Of a DNA stretch of 64,000 nt, positions 37,099 to 46,082 are shown in pieces. The stretch comes from an uncultured Hyphomonadaceae bacterium (GTDB taxonomy: Bacteria > Pseudomonadota > Alphaproteobacteria > Caulobacterales > Hyphomonadaceae): the NCBI GenBank assembly GCA_913057945.1, contig CAJXOF010000008.1:124001-188000 (forward strand), in the 5' to 3' direction. Each line of letters opens with the position of its first letter. The stretch's first letter is position 1. The notes under the pieces are model-generated. The model did not search any database. It worked only from the letters and a program-made list of their open reading frames with translations, and was not told the DNA's origin. The position numbers and the translations under genes were made by a program.

Positions 37099-37164
37099 TG
37101 AATATCCTCCTGAAAGCCTCGCCTGTGCGGGCCCTGGTTTTATAGAAGTGTCCGGCGGGCCGGA

Positions 37165-37179
37165 TTAACACAGACTTAA
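37165..37179. promoter_or_regulatory. CtrA-like box TTAA-N7-TTAA
   Basis: Exact TTAA-N7-TTAA in the 224-bp region between the divergent desaturase and the 393-aa membrane protein genes, 67 bp from the former start and about 144 bp from the latter. This is the full consensus of the cell-cycle regulator CtrA; binding is inferred. Confidence 0.55.
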
Positions 37180-37322
37180 AGCCGCCAAGGCGCCGTCGTA
37201 AAGATGGAACCTCATCGTTGACGCAGTCGTGACCGGAACGTGCGGTCCGGGGGTGACGAACTGGCCCTGAACCCGCTAGAACACGTCGGGAACATGTGCC
37301 GGGCTATTGTGGGAGGCGCTGC

Positions 37323-38504
37323 ATGGTGGACGACCGTCGCCAATTTGATCTGCAAAGGCTCCGCGACCTCGGGCTGGACCTGGATTCCAGTCAGGATGAG
37401 GCCGAGCTGAAAAGCATTTGCCGTCTGACGCAGGACTGTATCGAGTCTGGCGACAACAGCCTTACGCTGAACCAGCGAACCGAAAGATTCCATTGCACCA
37501 ATTGCGGACAGTCGGGTTCGTTCCGCGACCTTGTCCGCGCATTGGAGAGCGGAGACCTGGCGCATGAGGCCCAGGCGCCGGCCGTACTGGATGCCGAATT
37601 CTCCGAAGCGCCCATTCGCGCGACCCATGCCGTGGTGCGGGCTGAGCCGAAAGTGATGCATCTGGGGGAGGGGCAGCGTGTCCGGTCCGATAAGGAAATG
37701 CGGCTGGAGGAAAAGCAGGCGCGCAAGGCTGCCCGTGAGGGGCGTCATACGGGCGAACGGATCATCATTACGCTCTTGGCACTCGTCTTCCTGGGGGCGG
37801 GCCTCGCCGCAGCTGCCCTGTCCGGTTTTGCAAACTACCAGGCTTTTTCGCAATCGGTCGCCGATCCCCTCCAGTCGGGCGTGTGGGGATGGACCGGCGT
37901 GATTGCGGCGATCATCTCGTTTGGCGGCTTCACCTTTTTCTACTGGCATACGGCCAATCACCGGATGAAAGAAGGCGTGCGCGCACTCTTGTTTGCGCTT
38001 GCTGGCGGGGGGACGTCCATTGTCGGAACGCAAATGTACATCGCCGCGAACAATCAGGCGGCCGAGGCCGAGCTCGTACGTGCCGGGTCCAACCGGGATG
38101 TTCTTCAAACACAGATCGCCGACTGGCGGCGGCAGCTGGAGGGCATTCCGCCCGAAACGCGCTCTGTTGAGGGGCTGGAAGCCTATATTGAGGAAGTCGA
38201 GCGCGTGGGGCGGACACACCAGAAGCCTTATCGCGATGCCCAGAACGAGCTTGGTCTGGCGCGCCGACGCGATGACCTCCTGGTCCGGATCGAAACAGCA
38301 AATGCCGAACTGCTCGGCACCGGCACGGGTGACATCCTCGTCGAAGCCCAGACGCGCACCTCCATTCCCGGCTGGTTCTTTGCGCTCATGCTCGAGCTTT
38401 TTTCCAGTCAGGGCACATCCATCGGGCTGGTCGCGCTGCTGATCCTGTATGGCCGGTCGCGCGTTAATGTCGGCGAGGAGGGCGTTAACCAAGGCATTTC
38501 CTGA
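37323..38504 (+). CDS. Uncharacterised membrane protein with a CxxC motif and a periplasmic coiled coil
   Basis: A 393-aa protein I cannot place in a family. N-terminal cytoplasmic part (1-140) with Cys58-x-x-Cys61 (HCTNCGQSGSF, half a zinc ribbon) and a charged helix; three hydrophobic segments (about 146-169, 184-206, 215-237); a helical segment rich in Glu/Arg (240-330); and a final hydrophobic segment (about 345-375, WFFALMLELFSSQGTS). ATG at 37323 follows GGGAGG. It ends before a strong terminator. The layout resembles a sensor or a phage-type membrane protein, without proof. Confidence 0.75.
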   Translation: MVDDRRQFDLQRLRDLGLDLDSSQDEAELKSICRLTQDCIESGDNSLTLNQRTERFHCTNCGQSGSFRDLVRALESGDLAHEAQAPAVLDAEFSEAPIRATHAVVRAEPKVMHLGEGQRVRSDKEMRLEEKQARKAAREGRHTGERIIITLLALVFLGAGLAAAALSGFANYQAFSQSVADPLQSGVWGWTGVIAAIISFGGFTFFYWHTANHRMKEGVRALLFALAGGGTSIVGTQMYIAANNQAAEAELVRAGSNRDVLQTQIADWRRQLEGIPPETRSVEGLEAYIEEVERVGRTHQKPYRDAQNELGLARRRDDLLVRIETANAELLGTGTGDILVEAQTRTSIPGWFFALMLELFSSQGTSIGLVALLILYGRSRVNVGEEGVNQGIS

Positions 38505-38576
38505 AAAAGGAACCCGGAGGCCTCTCGTGCATAGACTAAATGAAGCAACGTTCTGGGGCTTCTCCATCAAGACTGA

Positions 38577-38606
38577 AACCGGCACAGAATGTGCCGGTTT
38601 TTTTCT
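38577..38606 (+). terminator. Terminator after 393-aa membrane protein gene
   Basis: Perfect 10-bp stem AACCGGCACA/TGTGCCGGTT with loop GAA and seven T. The remaining 38607-38785 holds only a possible 22-codon ORF. Confidence 0.92.
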
Positions 38607-38707
38607 GCCTTGCGTAATGTTTACGACTATTCTGGCCCGCGACTTGCTGAAGCCCTTCTCGTCGGCTCACTCCGTTACAGGGGAGCGCGCAAGAAGAGGG
38701 GATCCCA

Positions 38708-38776
38708 GTGACGCAGCGTGATCTGATGTTTCAGGACGAAATCTCTGTTTACCATGATCTGGTGTGCACGAGGTAG
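38708..38776 (+). CDS. Possible 22-aa leader ORF before thioesterase gene
   Basis: GTG start with AAGAGGGG at proper spacing, 22 codons, stop 9 bp before the thioesterase ATG. Could be a leader peptide coupling translation; no homology known and the length makes it weak. Confidence 0.25.
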   Translation: MTQRDLMFQDEISVYHDLVCTR

Positions 38777-38785
38777 AGTAAGTCC

Positions 38786-39331
38786 ATGAATCTGTTCTTC
38801 AGGTTTCTTCGTATATTTCTTCCCGCCTTCTTCACGAAGAGCCGGACCGGGCTGATGGACGTGCACACCATTCGGTCGGCCGTCTGGATCGGCGATCAGG
38901 ATCCGCTGGGGCATATGACGAATTCGCGCTACTCGTCCTTCACCGATCTGGGGACCATGAACTATATGGGCCGGACGGGCGCGCTGATGACCTACCGCAA
39001 GCGCGGGTGGAGCCCGATCATCCAGCATGAATCCCTCACCTTCTACCGGATGATGAAATTCCCGCAGAAATTCGAGCTGACGACCGAGCTGGTCGGTTGG
39101 CAGGATTGCTACATCTGCTTCCGCCATCGCTTTCACAGCAAGGGCAAACTCATCGCGGAAAGCCGCATGGTGGCGCGCCTCATGGGGCGGCGGCGCCAGA
39201 AGGTGACCACGCAGATGGCGCTGGAGGCGATGGGGCTGGATCTGGAAAGCCCGGAGCTCAGCCAGCGTTACCTTGATGCCATCGCAGACCTTCAGGCGCG
39301 CGACGCCGAACGGGAAGCGGAAAACACCTAG
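38786..39331 (+). CDS. Hot-dog fold acyl-CoA thioesterase-like protein
   Basis: A 181-aa protein of the 4HBT/THEM6-like type. The sequence DQDPLGHMTNSRYSSFTDLG near residues 37-56 is the D..GH.N...Y signature of the 4-hydroxybenzoyl-CoA thioesterase superfamily; the N-terminal MNLFFRFLRIFLPAFF is hydrophobic and may bind membrane. The substrate acyl group is unknown. Convergent with cdd, with stops nearly touching. Confidence 0.8.
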   Translation: MNLFFRFLRIFLPAFFTKSRTGLMDVHTIRSAVWIGDQDPLGHMTNSRYSSFTDLGTMNYMGRTGALMTYRKRGWSPIIQHESLTFYRMMKFPQKFELTTELVGWQDCYICFRHRFHSKGKLIAESRMVARLMGRRRQKVTTQMALEAMGLDLESPELSQRYLDAIADLQARDAEREAENT

Positions 39332-39735
39332 CGATCAAACTCGAAGGCGTATGGCAGCAGGTCTGCCATTTTCCATTCCTTCAAGCCCGTTCCGTCCGCC
39401 GCAAGGGCGTACACAATGCAGTCCGGGCTACACAATTCAGCGATACGCTGGCGGCAGCCGCCGCAGGGGGACAGGTCGCCCTCGCCGCCGATCACGAGCA
39501 CATGTGTGCAGGTCTTCCCGCCCGCCACCACCATGGCGCCTAGCGCAACAGCTTCGGCGCAGGTGCCAAGCGGATAAGCAGCATTCTCCATATTGCATCC
39601 CGCGAAAACCCGCCCCTGATCGTCAAGGACGGCGGCGCCAACCTTGAATTTGGAATAGGGGGCATGAGCGTGTTCGCGTGCGGCACTGGCGGCAGCTTGC
39701 AGCCGCTCGATCAGGGAAAGGGACGGGTTGGTCAC
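39328..39735 (-). CDS. cdd: Cytidine deaminase
   Basis: Deaminates cytidine/deoxycytidine to uridine. The 135-aa protein is the small tetrameric type with zinc ligands Cys59, Cys91 and Cys94 (TCAEAVAL, SPCGGCRQ) and catalytic Glu61. GTG at 39735 is chosen because AGAGGA sits 7 nt upstream and the length is then normal; longer ATG/GTG starts (39777, 39795) would run into the rih promoter region. It diverges from the nucleoside hydrolase-ribokinase pair, forming a salvage cluster. Confidence 0.92.
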   Translation of the reverse strand: MTNPSLSLIERLQAAASAAREHAHAPYSKFKVGAAVLDDQGRVFAGCNMENAAYPLGTCAEAVALGAMVVAGGKTCTHVLVIGGEGDLSPCGGCRQRIAELCSPDCIVYALAADGTGLKEWKMADLLPYAFEFDR

Positions 39736-39821
39736 GCAGGTATCCTCTGGCCAAGTGCGGGCTTCCTGCTTAGGCATTGTCGTCAGTCTTGTCACTCGAT
39801 TGCCTGATGCCGCGGAGCCAG

Positions 39822-40745
39822 ATGTCTCGTATCCCTCTTATAATTGATTGTGATCCTGGTGTGGATGATGCTGTCATGCTGATGATGGCGCTGGCCAGCC
39901 CGGATCTCGATGTGCGGGCGATCACGGCGGTGGCCGGCAATGTCCCGCTGCACCTGACCAGCCGGAATGCGCGCATGATGTGCGACCTGATGGACCGCAA
40001 GGAGATCCCGGTCCATGCCGGGTGCCCGCGTCCGATGGTGCGCACGCCGGTCACTGCGGAAGATTTCCACGGCGAAAGCGGGATTGCCGGGCTTGAACCG
40101 TTTGAGCCGGAGACGCCGCTTGCCGAAGCGCATGCCGTCAACGCGCTGATCGACCTGCTCCGCGCCGCCGGGCCGAAGGGCCTGTCAATTGTGATGACGG
40201 GGCCGATGACCAATCTGGCGACGGCGCTCATCATGGCGCCGGACATCGCTGGTAATATCGACCAGCTGGTCCTGATGGGCGGCGCTGACAGTGAGGGCGG
40301 CAACATCACGCCCTTCGCCGAATTCAATGTCTTTGCAGATCCCCATGCGGCGGCGGTCGTACTGGCGAGCGATGCGTCAGCAACAATTCTCTCTCTGGAT
40401 GTGACGCATCAGGTCCGGGCGCTCGACTCCCACCTGGCTCCCTTCCGCACACTGGAGGGCGACCGGCCACGTATCATGGTCCAGCTGCTGGAGGCGGCGA
40501 ACGTCCTGGAACAGAAATGGAAGGGCAAGCGCACGCCGATGCATGATCCTTCTACCATTGCCTACCTGCTCGCGCCGCATTTGTTTGAGGGGCGCAAGGC
40601 AGATGTGACGGTCGAAACGGAGTCCGGGGCACGGTTTGGCCAGACGCGTCCATCGAAGCTTGAGGCCGGTCGCCATACTTGGATCACCAAGGCTGACCCA
40701 GAGGGATTCTTTGCGCTGGTGGAGAATTTGCTGGAGGCGTCATGA
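39822..40745 (+). CDS. Nucleoside hydrolase (ribonucleoside N-ribohydrolase)
   Basis: Splits nucleosides into base and ribose. The 307-aa protein has the N-terminal calcium-binding DCDPGVDDAV (residues 9-18), TGPMTNLATAL, GGADSEGGNITPFAEFNVFADP and a late MHDPSTIAYLL with the catalytic His. ATG 39822 follows GGAG. It overlaps rbsK by 4 bp (ATGA), so ribose released here would be phosphorylated by the next gene product. Confidence 0.95.
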   Translation: MSRIPLIIDCDPGVDDAVMLMMALASPDLDVRAITAVAGNVPLHLTSRNARMMCDLMDRKEIPVHAGCPRPMVRTPVTAEDFHGESGIAGLEPFEPETPLAEAHAVNALIDLLRAAGPKGLSIVMTGPMTNLATALIMAPDIAGNIDQLVLMGGADSEGGNITPFAEFNVFADPHAAAVVLASDASATILSLDVTHQVRALDSHLAPFRTLEGDRPRIMVQLLEAANVLEQKWKGKRTPMHDPSTIAYLLAPHLFEGRKADVTVETESGARFGQTRPSKLEAGRHTWITKADPEGFFALVENLLEAS

Positions 40746-41578
40746 TTACAGTCGTTGGGTCTATCAATCTCGATATCGTGGCCACCGGGCCGAAACTGCC
40801 CCGACCGGGCGAGACCGTGACGGGCGCAAAGCTTGCGCGCCATCCGGGCGGGAAGGGCGCGAACCAGGCGCTGGCCGCGCGCCGGCTCGGCGCAGATGTC
40901 CGCCTCGTCGGGGCGGTTGGCGCCGACGAGATGGCCGAGGAGGCCCTGAAGCTCCTGCAGGCAGGCGGCGTTGACCTGTCCAGCGTCCAGCACGTAAACG
41001 GCGAGACGACCGGCGTGGCCCTGATTGCCGTGTCCATGGATGGCGAGAACCAGATCGTGGTCTGCCCTGGCGCGAATGCGGTGTTGCGCCCGGCAGATGT
41101 CGAATTCGTAGAGATCGAACACATGATGGGCGTGCTCGAGGTCAGCGCGGATACGCTGTTTGCCGCGGCGCGCAAGGCCAAGGGCTTTGTCAGCCTGAAC
41201 CTCGCGCCCGCCATGGAGCTGCCGGATGAATTGCTCGCCGAAGCTGACCTCATCAGCGTGAATGAGACCGAAGCCGCCTTTTATGGCGGCGCGCTGCACC
41301 AGCTGGATGCCTACATCGCGATCTCGCTGGGCAGCGAAGGGGCGACGCTCTGGCGAAAAGGCCAGGAGATTGCCCGTGCCACTCCGCCGAAAGTGAACGT
41401 GGTCGATACGGTCGGAGCAGGGGACACGTTTACCGCAGCCCTCACGGTCGGCCTGATCGAAGGCCAGTCTCCTCAGGAGGCGCTCGTCTTTGCGGTCGCT
41501 GCGGGGGCAGTGGCCTGCACCAGGCCCGGCGCGCAGCCGAGCCTGCCGAAGCGCCTCAATCTTGACCCATATCTATGA
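40742..41578 (+). CDS. rbsK: Ribokinase
   Basis: PfkB-family sugar kinase of 278 aa, slightly shorter than the usual 300. Signatures are HPGGKGANQALAARRLG near residues 33-50 and the catalytic-base motif DTVGAGDTFTAAL near 219. Its start overlaps the stop of the nucleoside hydrolase gene, so ribose to ribose-5-phosphate is the logical reaction. Confidence 0.94.
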   Translation: MITVVGSINLDIVATGPKLPRPGETVTGAKLARHPGGKGANQALAARRLGADVRLVGAVGADEMAEEALKLLQAGGVDLSSVQHVNGETTGVALIAVSMDGENQIVVCPGANAVLRPADVEFVEIEHMMGVLEVSADTLFAAARKAKGFVSLNLAPAMELPDELLAEADLISVNETEAAFYGGALHQLDAYIAISLGSEGATLWRKGQEIARATPPKVNVVDTVGAGDTFTAALTVGLIEGQSPQEALVFAVAAGAVACTRPGAQPSLPKRLNLDPYL

Positions 41579-41658
41579 GGCGCGGGCGCCTTCATGCAAT
41601 TGACGTATGGCCGCGCTAGGGCTTTCTGGAATTAGGTTTTGATGGTTGGAGGATTCCC

Positions 41659-42462
41659 ATGTTTCGATTGATTGCCAGCGCGCTGGCGGTGACGGCGCTC
41701 GCCCTTCCGGCATCGGCCTGGGGCAAGACCGGCCACCGGATCGTAGGGGAGGTCGCGACGACCTATCTCAGCGAGCCCGCCGCAACAGCTATCGAAGACA
41801 TTCTCGGACCGGAAGGTCTCGCCGAGGCTGCCGACTGGCCAGACTATATGCGCTCCAATCCCGACTCCTTCTGGCGTTCGGAAGCCAATCCCTGGCATTA
41901 TGTCACGATCCCGGAAGGGCAGACCTATACGGATGTGACGCCGCCCGCGAACGGAGACGCCATCACGGCGCTTGCCAATTTCCGGGCCACTGTGCTCGAT
42001 CCTGCCGCGTCCCTTGAGGAACGCCAACTGGCCCTTCGGTTCATCGTGCACCTTGTCGGGGACCTTCAGCAGCCGCTCCATGCCGGCAACGGCACCGACC
42101 GAGGGGGGAACTGGGTCGACGTCGTCTTCTTTGAGGAAATGTCGAATTTGCATGAGGTCTGGGACGAAAAGCTCATTCAGTATGAAGAGCTCTCCTATAC
42201 CGAATGGGCCAACTGGCTGGTCCAGAAGATCACTCCGGTGAATCTTGGAGAGTGGGGCGCTGCTACGCCAGCGCAGTGGGCTGATGAGAGCGCGGCCCTT
42301 CGCGACACCATCTATCCGGAGTCCGAAATCCTGTCCTATGATTATGCCTATATGGCCCGGCCGATCCTGAACCAGCAGATGAGCAAGGGCGGTGTGCGCC
42401 TGGCGGCCTATCTCAATGCGATGTTTGATCCGGCCCTGACGGAGATGCCAGAGGCAGAATAG
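41659..42462 (+). CDS. S1/P1 nuclease family protein
   Basis: A 267-aa secreted zinc nuclease. Signal peptide cleaves after ASA (residue 20) so that Trp21 becomes the mature N-terminus, itself a zinc ligand in this family. Other ligands are seen in WGKTGHRIVG, HYV, HLVGDLQQPLHAG and NLHEVWD. It degrades single-stranded DNA/RNA or removes 3' phosphates outside the cell. The stop is 3 bp from the rpoN stop (convergent). Confidence 0.92.
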   Translation: MFRLIASALAVTALALPASAWGKTGHRIVGEVATTYLSEPAATAIEDILGPEGLAEAADWPDYMRSNPDSFWRSEANPWHYVTIPEGQTYTDVTPPANGDAITALANFRATVLDPAASLEERQLALRFIVHLVGDLQQPLHAGNGTDRGGNWVDVVFFEEMSNLHEVWDEKLIQYEELSYTEWANWLVQKITPVNLGEWGAATPAQWADESAALRDTIYPESEILSYDYAYMARPILNQQMSKGGVRLAAYLNAMFDPALTEMPEAE

Positions 42463-42465
42463 GGC

Positions 42466-43956
42466 CTAGGCGCTGGCGCGGTTGATGCGGCGGCGCTGGA
42501 CGCTGGAGGGGATGTTCAGGCTCTCGCGATATTTCGCCACCGTCCGGCGGGCGATATCGACACCATAGCCGGTCAGGATTTCCACGATCTGGTCGTCGGA
42601 CAGCACATTGTCCGGCTCTTCGCTGTCGATCAGCATCTTGATCCGGTGGCGGACGGCCTCGGCCGAGTGTGCCTCGCCGCCACCCGTTGCCGGGATCGAG
42701 GCAGAGAAGAAGTATTTCAGCTCGAAGAGACCGCGCGGTGTCGACATGTATTTGTTTGTCGTCACACGGCTGACCGTGGATTCATGCATCTCGATGGCAT
42801 CGGCCACCTGTTTCAAGTTGAGCGGCCGCAAATGCGCGACGCCATGCGCGAAGAAGGCGTCCTGCTGGCGCACAATCTCGCTGGCCACTTTCAGAATGGT
42901 GCGTGCACGCTGGTCGAGCGACTTGATGAGCCATGTTGCGGAGGCGGCGCATTCGGAAATGAATTCCTTCTCCTTGTCGCGCATCGGCAGGGCCGTGACT
43001 TCCGCGTAATATGCCTTGTCCATCAGGACACGCGGCAGGTTTTCGGAATTCAGCTCCACGGCGTACATGCCATTCGGCATTTCCCGCACGAACACGTCTG
43101 GTGTCACCGCCACGGATGCGTCGCCTGCAAAATTCGATCCCGGCTTGGGCGACAGCTGGCGCAGCTCGGTCATCATGTCGAGCAGGTCTTCCTTGTCGAC
43201 ACCGCAAATCTCGGCAAGGCCTTTGAGATCGTGTTTGGCGACAAGCTGCAAATTCTTGACCATGGCTTCCATGGCCGGATCGTAGCGGCCGAGCTCTTTC
43301 AGCTGCAGACCAAGGCATTCCGGAATTGAACGGGCCATCACGCCGGTTGGGTCAAAGCCCTGGCAGGTATCCAGTACTGCCTCGACATTCGCGATGTCAG
43401 CGCCGAGCGCCGTGGCCACTTCATCGAGGTCTGTGCGCAAATAGCCGGTATCGTCCGTTTCGTCGATCAGGCGCGCCGCGATCAGGCGGTCAGCTGCGGA
43501 CAGGCCAGCAAGGTTGAGTTGCGTGTGCAGATGTTCGTGAAGGGATATTTCGGAGCTGACATTGGCGGTATAGTCGAAATCCTCGCCGGAGCCGCCGCCG
43601 CTGGCACCAGACCAGTCGGTCTTGGCAGACGGGCCGGAACTGCCGGCGGGCATTGCGGCATCGGAGCCTGTGCCCGGCTCATAGACATCCTCGCCCGGCG
43701 CATCGAGCTGGTCGCGCGCTGCGCCGAGGCCGGAGGATTCATCCAGTGAAAGTTGCTCGCGATTGTCCGCCTTCGGGTTTTCGGAATCGCTGGACGTGTC
43801 TTCCTCAGCCTTGTTCAGAAGGGGATTGCGCTCAATCTCCGCTTCCACGAATTCGGTGAGTTCCTGATTGGAAAGCTGCAACAGCTTGATCGCCTGCTGA
43901 AGCTGCGGCGTCATTACCAGGGACTGGCCCTGGCGCATATCGAGTGACTGTTTCAT
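42466..43956 (-). CDS. rpoN: RNA polymerase sigma-54 factor
   Basis: A 496-aa sigma-N. N-terminal activator-interacting region MRQGQSLVMTPQLQQAIKLL, acidic linker (about 50-140), core-binding domain, HTH and the RpoN box ARRTVAKYRE near the C-terminus that reads the -24 element. ATG at 43956 is chosen over a TTG at 43980. It follows lptB by 20 bp and is the last gene of rnd-lptC-lptA-lptB-rpoN. The psp promoter in this window is a likely client. Confidence 0.97.
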   Translation of the reverse strand: MKQSLDMRQGQSLVMTPQLQQAIKLLQLSNQELTEFVEAEIERNPLLNKAEEDTSSDSENPKADNREQLSLDESSGLGAARDQLDAPGEDVYEPGTGSDAAMPAGSSGPSAKTDWSGASGGGSGEDFDYTANVSSEISLHEHLHTQLNLAGLSAADRLIAARLIDETDDTGYLRTDLDEVATALGADIANVEAVLDTCQGFDPTGVMARSIPECLGLQLKELGRYDPAMEAMVKNLQLVAKHDLKGLAEICGVDKEDLLDMMTELRQLSPKPGSNFAGDASVAVTPDVFVREMPNGMYAVELNSENLPRVLMDKAYYAEVTALPMRDKEKEFISECAASATWLIKSLDQRARTILKVASEIVRQQDAFFAHGVAHLRPLNLKQVADAIEMHESTVSRVTTNKYMSTPRGLFELKYFFSASIPATGGGEAHSAEAVRHRIKMLIDSEEPDNVLSDDQIVEILTGYGVDIARRTVAKYRESLNIPSSVQRRRINRASA

Positions 43957-43976
43957 TCCCAAGCCCGCGCCTTTCC

Positions 43977-44711
43977 TCAAGCGGCGAACTGCTCACCCAG
44001 ATAGACCCTGCGCACGTCTTCATTTGTCAGCACGTCTTGCGGCGTACCATCAAACAGGACTTCACCTTCATACATAACATAGGCCTTGTCGACGATCTGC
44101 AAGGTTTCGCGCACCTGGTGGTCCGTGATCAGGACACCCAGGCCGCGTTGCTTCAGATAGCGGACAAGATCGGAAATGTCGGAAATGGCGAGCGGGTCGA
44201 TACCGGTGAACGGTTCATCCAGTAGCATGAAGCTCGGACGGGATGCGAGCGCACGGGCAATCTCCACCCGGCGGCGTTCGCCTCCGGACAGGGACGTGGC
44301 CGCCTGGCCACGAAGGTGTTCCACATGCAATTCGCTGAGCAGGCTATCGACCTGAGCCATTCGCTTCGCCCGGTCTTTTTCGACCAGTTCCGCAACGGCC
44401 ATCACATTTTCTTCCACCGTCATGCCGCGAAAAATCGAGGCTTCCTGAGGAAGATAGCCCACGCCGAGGCGTGCGCGTTGGTACATGGGCAGACGGGTTA
44501 CGTCTTCCCCATCAATCGAGATCGTTCCCGAATCTGCGCTGATAAGGCCCATGATCATGTAAAAGCAGGTCGTCTTGCCGGCCCCATTGGGTCCAAGCAG
44601 GCCGACAATTTCCCCGCGTTGAAGGCTCAGAGATACGTCTCGCACGACCTGTCGCTTGCCAAATGACTTGGCAATATTATTAACGACAAGGCCTTCGGCC
44701 GAATCCGTCAT
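43977..44711 (-). CDS. lptB: LPS export ABC transporter ATP-binding protein LptB
   Basis: A 244-aa ATPase with Walker A GPNGAGKTT (residues 40-48), signature LSGGERRRVEIARAL and Walker B FMLLDEPFTGIDP. It powers extraction of lipopolysaccharide from the inner membrane together with LptF/G, which are not in this window. It lies between lptA and rpoN, the typical order. Confidence 0.97.
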   Translation of the reverse strand: MTDSAEGLVVNNIAKSFGKRQVVRDVSLSLQRGEIVGLLGPNGAGKTTCFYMIMGLISADSGTISIDGEDVTRLPMYQRARLGVGYLPQEASIFRGMTVEENVMAVAELVEKDRAKRMAQVDSLLSELHVEHLRGQAATSLSGGERRRVEIARALASRPSFMLLDEPFTGIDPLAISDISDLVRYLKQRGLGVLITDHQVRETLQIVDKAYVMYEGEVLFDGTPQDVLTNEDVRRVYLGEQFAA

Positions 44712-44809
44712 CTCTGCTAAATTCCCTCAATCCACTGGGATTTTGCCACCCGGAAACAGGCATACCCTTACATACTTAAGATCGGCTTCACGATCCCGCT
44801 AAAATTTAT

Positions 44810-45334
44810 TCAGTTGTTTGCGGGCTGATTGTCCGGATCGATCACCATGCGGGTGCGGCCATCGCCGCCATCCAGCGTGGTTCGGCGGTTGCCGATTTCG
44901 ACCCTCAGGACAGCGCCCTCGGCCACATCGCGCTCACGCAACAGGGCCACATTTCCGGTCATGGTGATGATGTCGCTGGCTGCGTCATAGACGCCGCGAT
45001 CGCCCTTCGCCTTCATGTCGGCGGTGATGTAGAAGACGTTGCCCTCTGCGATCATCGTCTGGACCTGGCCAAAGCCGCCGCCGACGCTGGTTGTCTGCGT
45101 GGCGCTTGCCGGTCTCTCGGCAAAGATCATGGTGACCGTGTCGGCGCGCAGCCGGGCATCGCCCTGCTGGATGTCGACATTGCCGATCAGCAGCACTTTG
45201 CGTTCGCGCTCAAGGCTCTCGGTACGCTCCGAATTGATATAGATCGGACCGCCTTCCGACGAGATTTGCGCCATCGCCGGTAGCGTGAAGGCTGCCAGGG
45301 CGGCCAGCGAAACAAGAACCTTATTGAGAGCCAT
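44810..45334 (-). CDS. lptA: LptA, periplasmic LPS transport protein
   Basis: A 174-aa OstA-type beta-jellyroll bridge protein. Signal peptide ends AMAQ (about residue 23); the repeating beta segments (IYINSERTESL, NVDIQQGDARLRAD, ITADMKAKGDRGVYD) fit the family. ATG at 45334 has AAGGTGAG upstream and lies 14 bp inside the lptC 3' end. Confidence 0.9.
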   Translation of the reverse strand: MALNKVLVSLAALAAFTLPAMAQISSEGGPIYINSERTESLERERKVLLIGNVDIQQGDARLRADTVTMIFAERPASATQTTSVGGGFGQVQTMIAEGNVFYITADMKAKGDRGVYDAASDIITMTGNVALLRERDVAEGAVLRVEIGNRRTTLDGGDGRTRMVIDPDNQPANN

Positions 45335-45995
45335 CTGTCTCACCTTCATTTGTTTCATTTGTGTCTGCCGGGGCAGGATAGAGCACCGTTTTGACATTGC
45401 CTTTGCAGATGACCCGGTTGCCATCCTCCAGAACTTCATACGAGTCACAGCTGATATCGCCAAGGGGGCCTCTGCCTTGCAGCGGCGATAGACCCTCAAC
45501 GCGGCCTTCATCGACGAAAACGCGCGCGCCGGATGTCATGAAGGTGAACCCGTTTGCATCCGAAATGCGGACATCCTCATAGAGTTCCAGAATGCCTGCG
45601 TCGCGATCATACATGCCGGAAGGTGCGCGGATCTTGCTGCCCGTCTGATCCGTAAGAATGGGATTCACCAGGTCGACCAGCGTGCCGGTGGTCTGGCGAC
45701 GCCGCGCGGCATCTGCCGTGATGTTGAAGCTCTGGCCAACCGAATCCCGCCCGGAAAACCGAGGGTTCAACATGGTGACGGTTTCGCCCTGCGCCACCTG
45801 AACCGGAGTTGCATCTTTCGCGATGGCGCTGCGCACGATGTAACCGAGGAACAGGCCGATCGAAATCGCGGCGCAAGCCGAGAAGGCGAGGCGCAGAAGG
45901 CGTACACCCTGAGACCGCTTGCGCGCCTGGGCCAGCGTCAGCTGGCGCCGCGGAGCCCATAATGATGCCGGATCGTGATGCTTGACGGCGTCCAT
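45321..45995 (-). CDS. lptC: LptC, LPS export membrane protein
   Basis: A 224-aa bitopic protein with one N-terminal transmembrane helix (about residues 32-55) and a periplasmic OstA-like domain (SGRDSVGQSFNITADAARR). The family is weakly conserved; the position just before lptA-lptB makes the call firm. Overlaps lptA by 14 nt. Confidence 0.9.
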   Translation of the reverse strand: MDAVKHHDPASLWAPRRQLTLAQARKRSQGVRLLRLAFSACAAISIGLFLGYIVRSAIAKDATPVQVAQGETVTMLNPRFSGRDSVGQSFNITADAARRRQTTGTLVDLVNPILTDQTGSKIRAPSGMYDRDAGILELYEDVRISDANGFTFMTSGARVFVDEGRVEGLSPLQGRGPLGDISCDSYEVLEDGNRVICKGNVKTVLYPAPADTNETNEGETDGSQ

Positions 45996-46082
45996 GAATA
46001 AGAGGGGCCTGCTTCTGTAACTACACGGGACGTTTAACGGACCAGCCTCTGAAACAAAAGCGGCGAAGGCATGGCGACAGCG

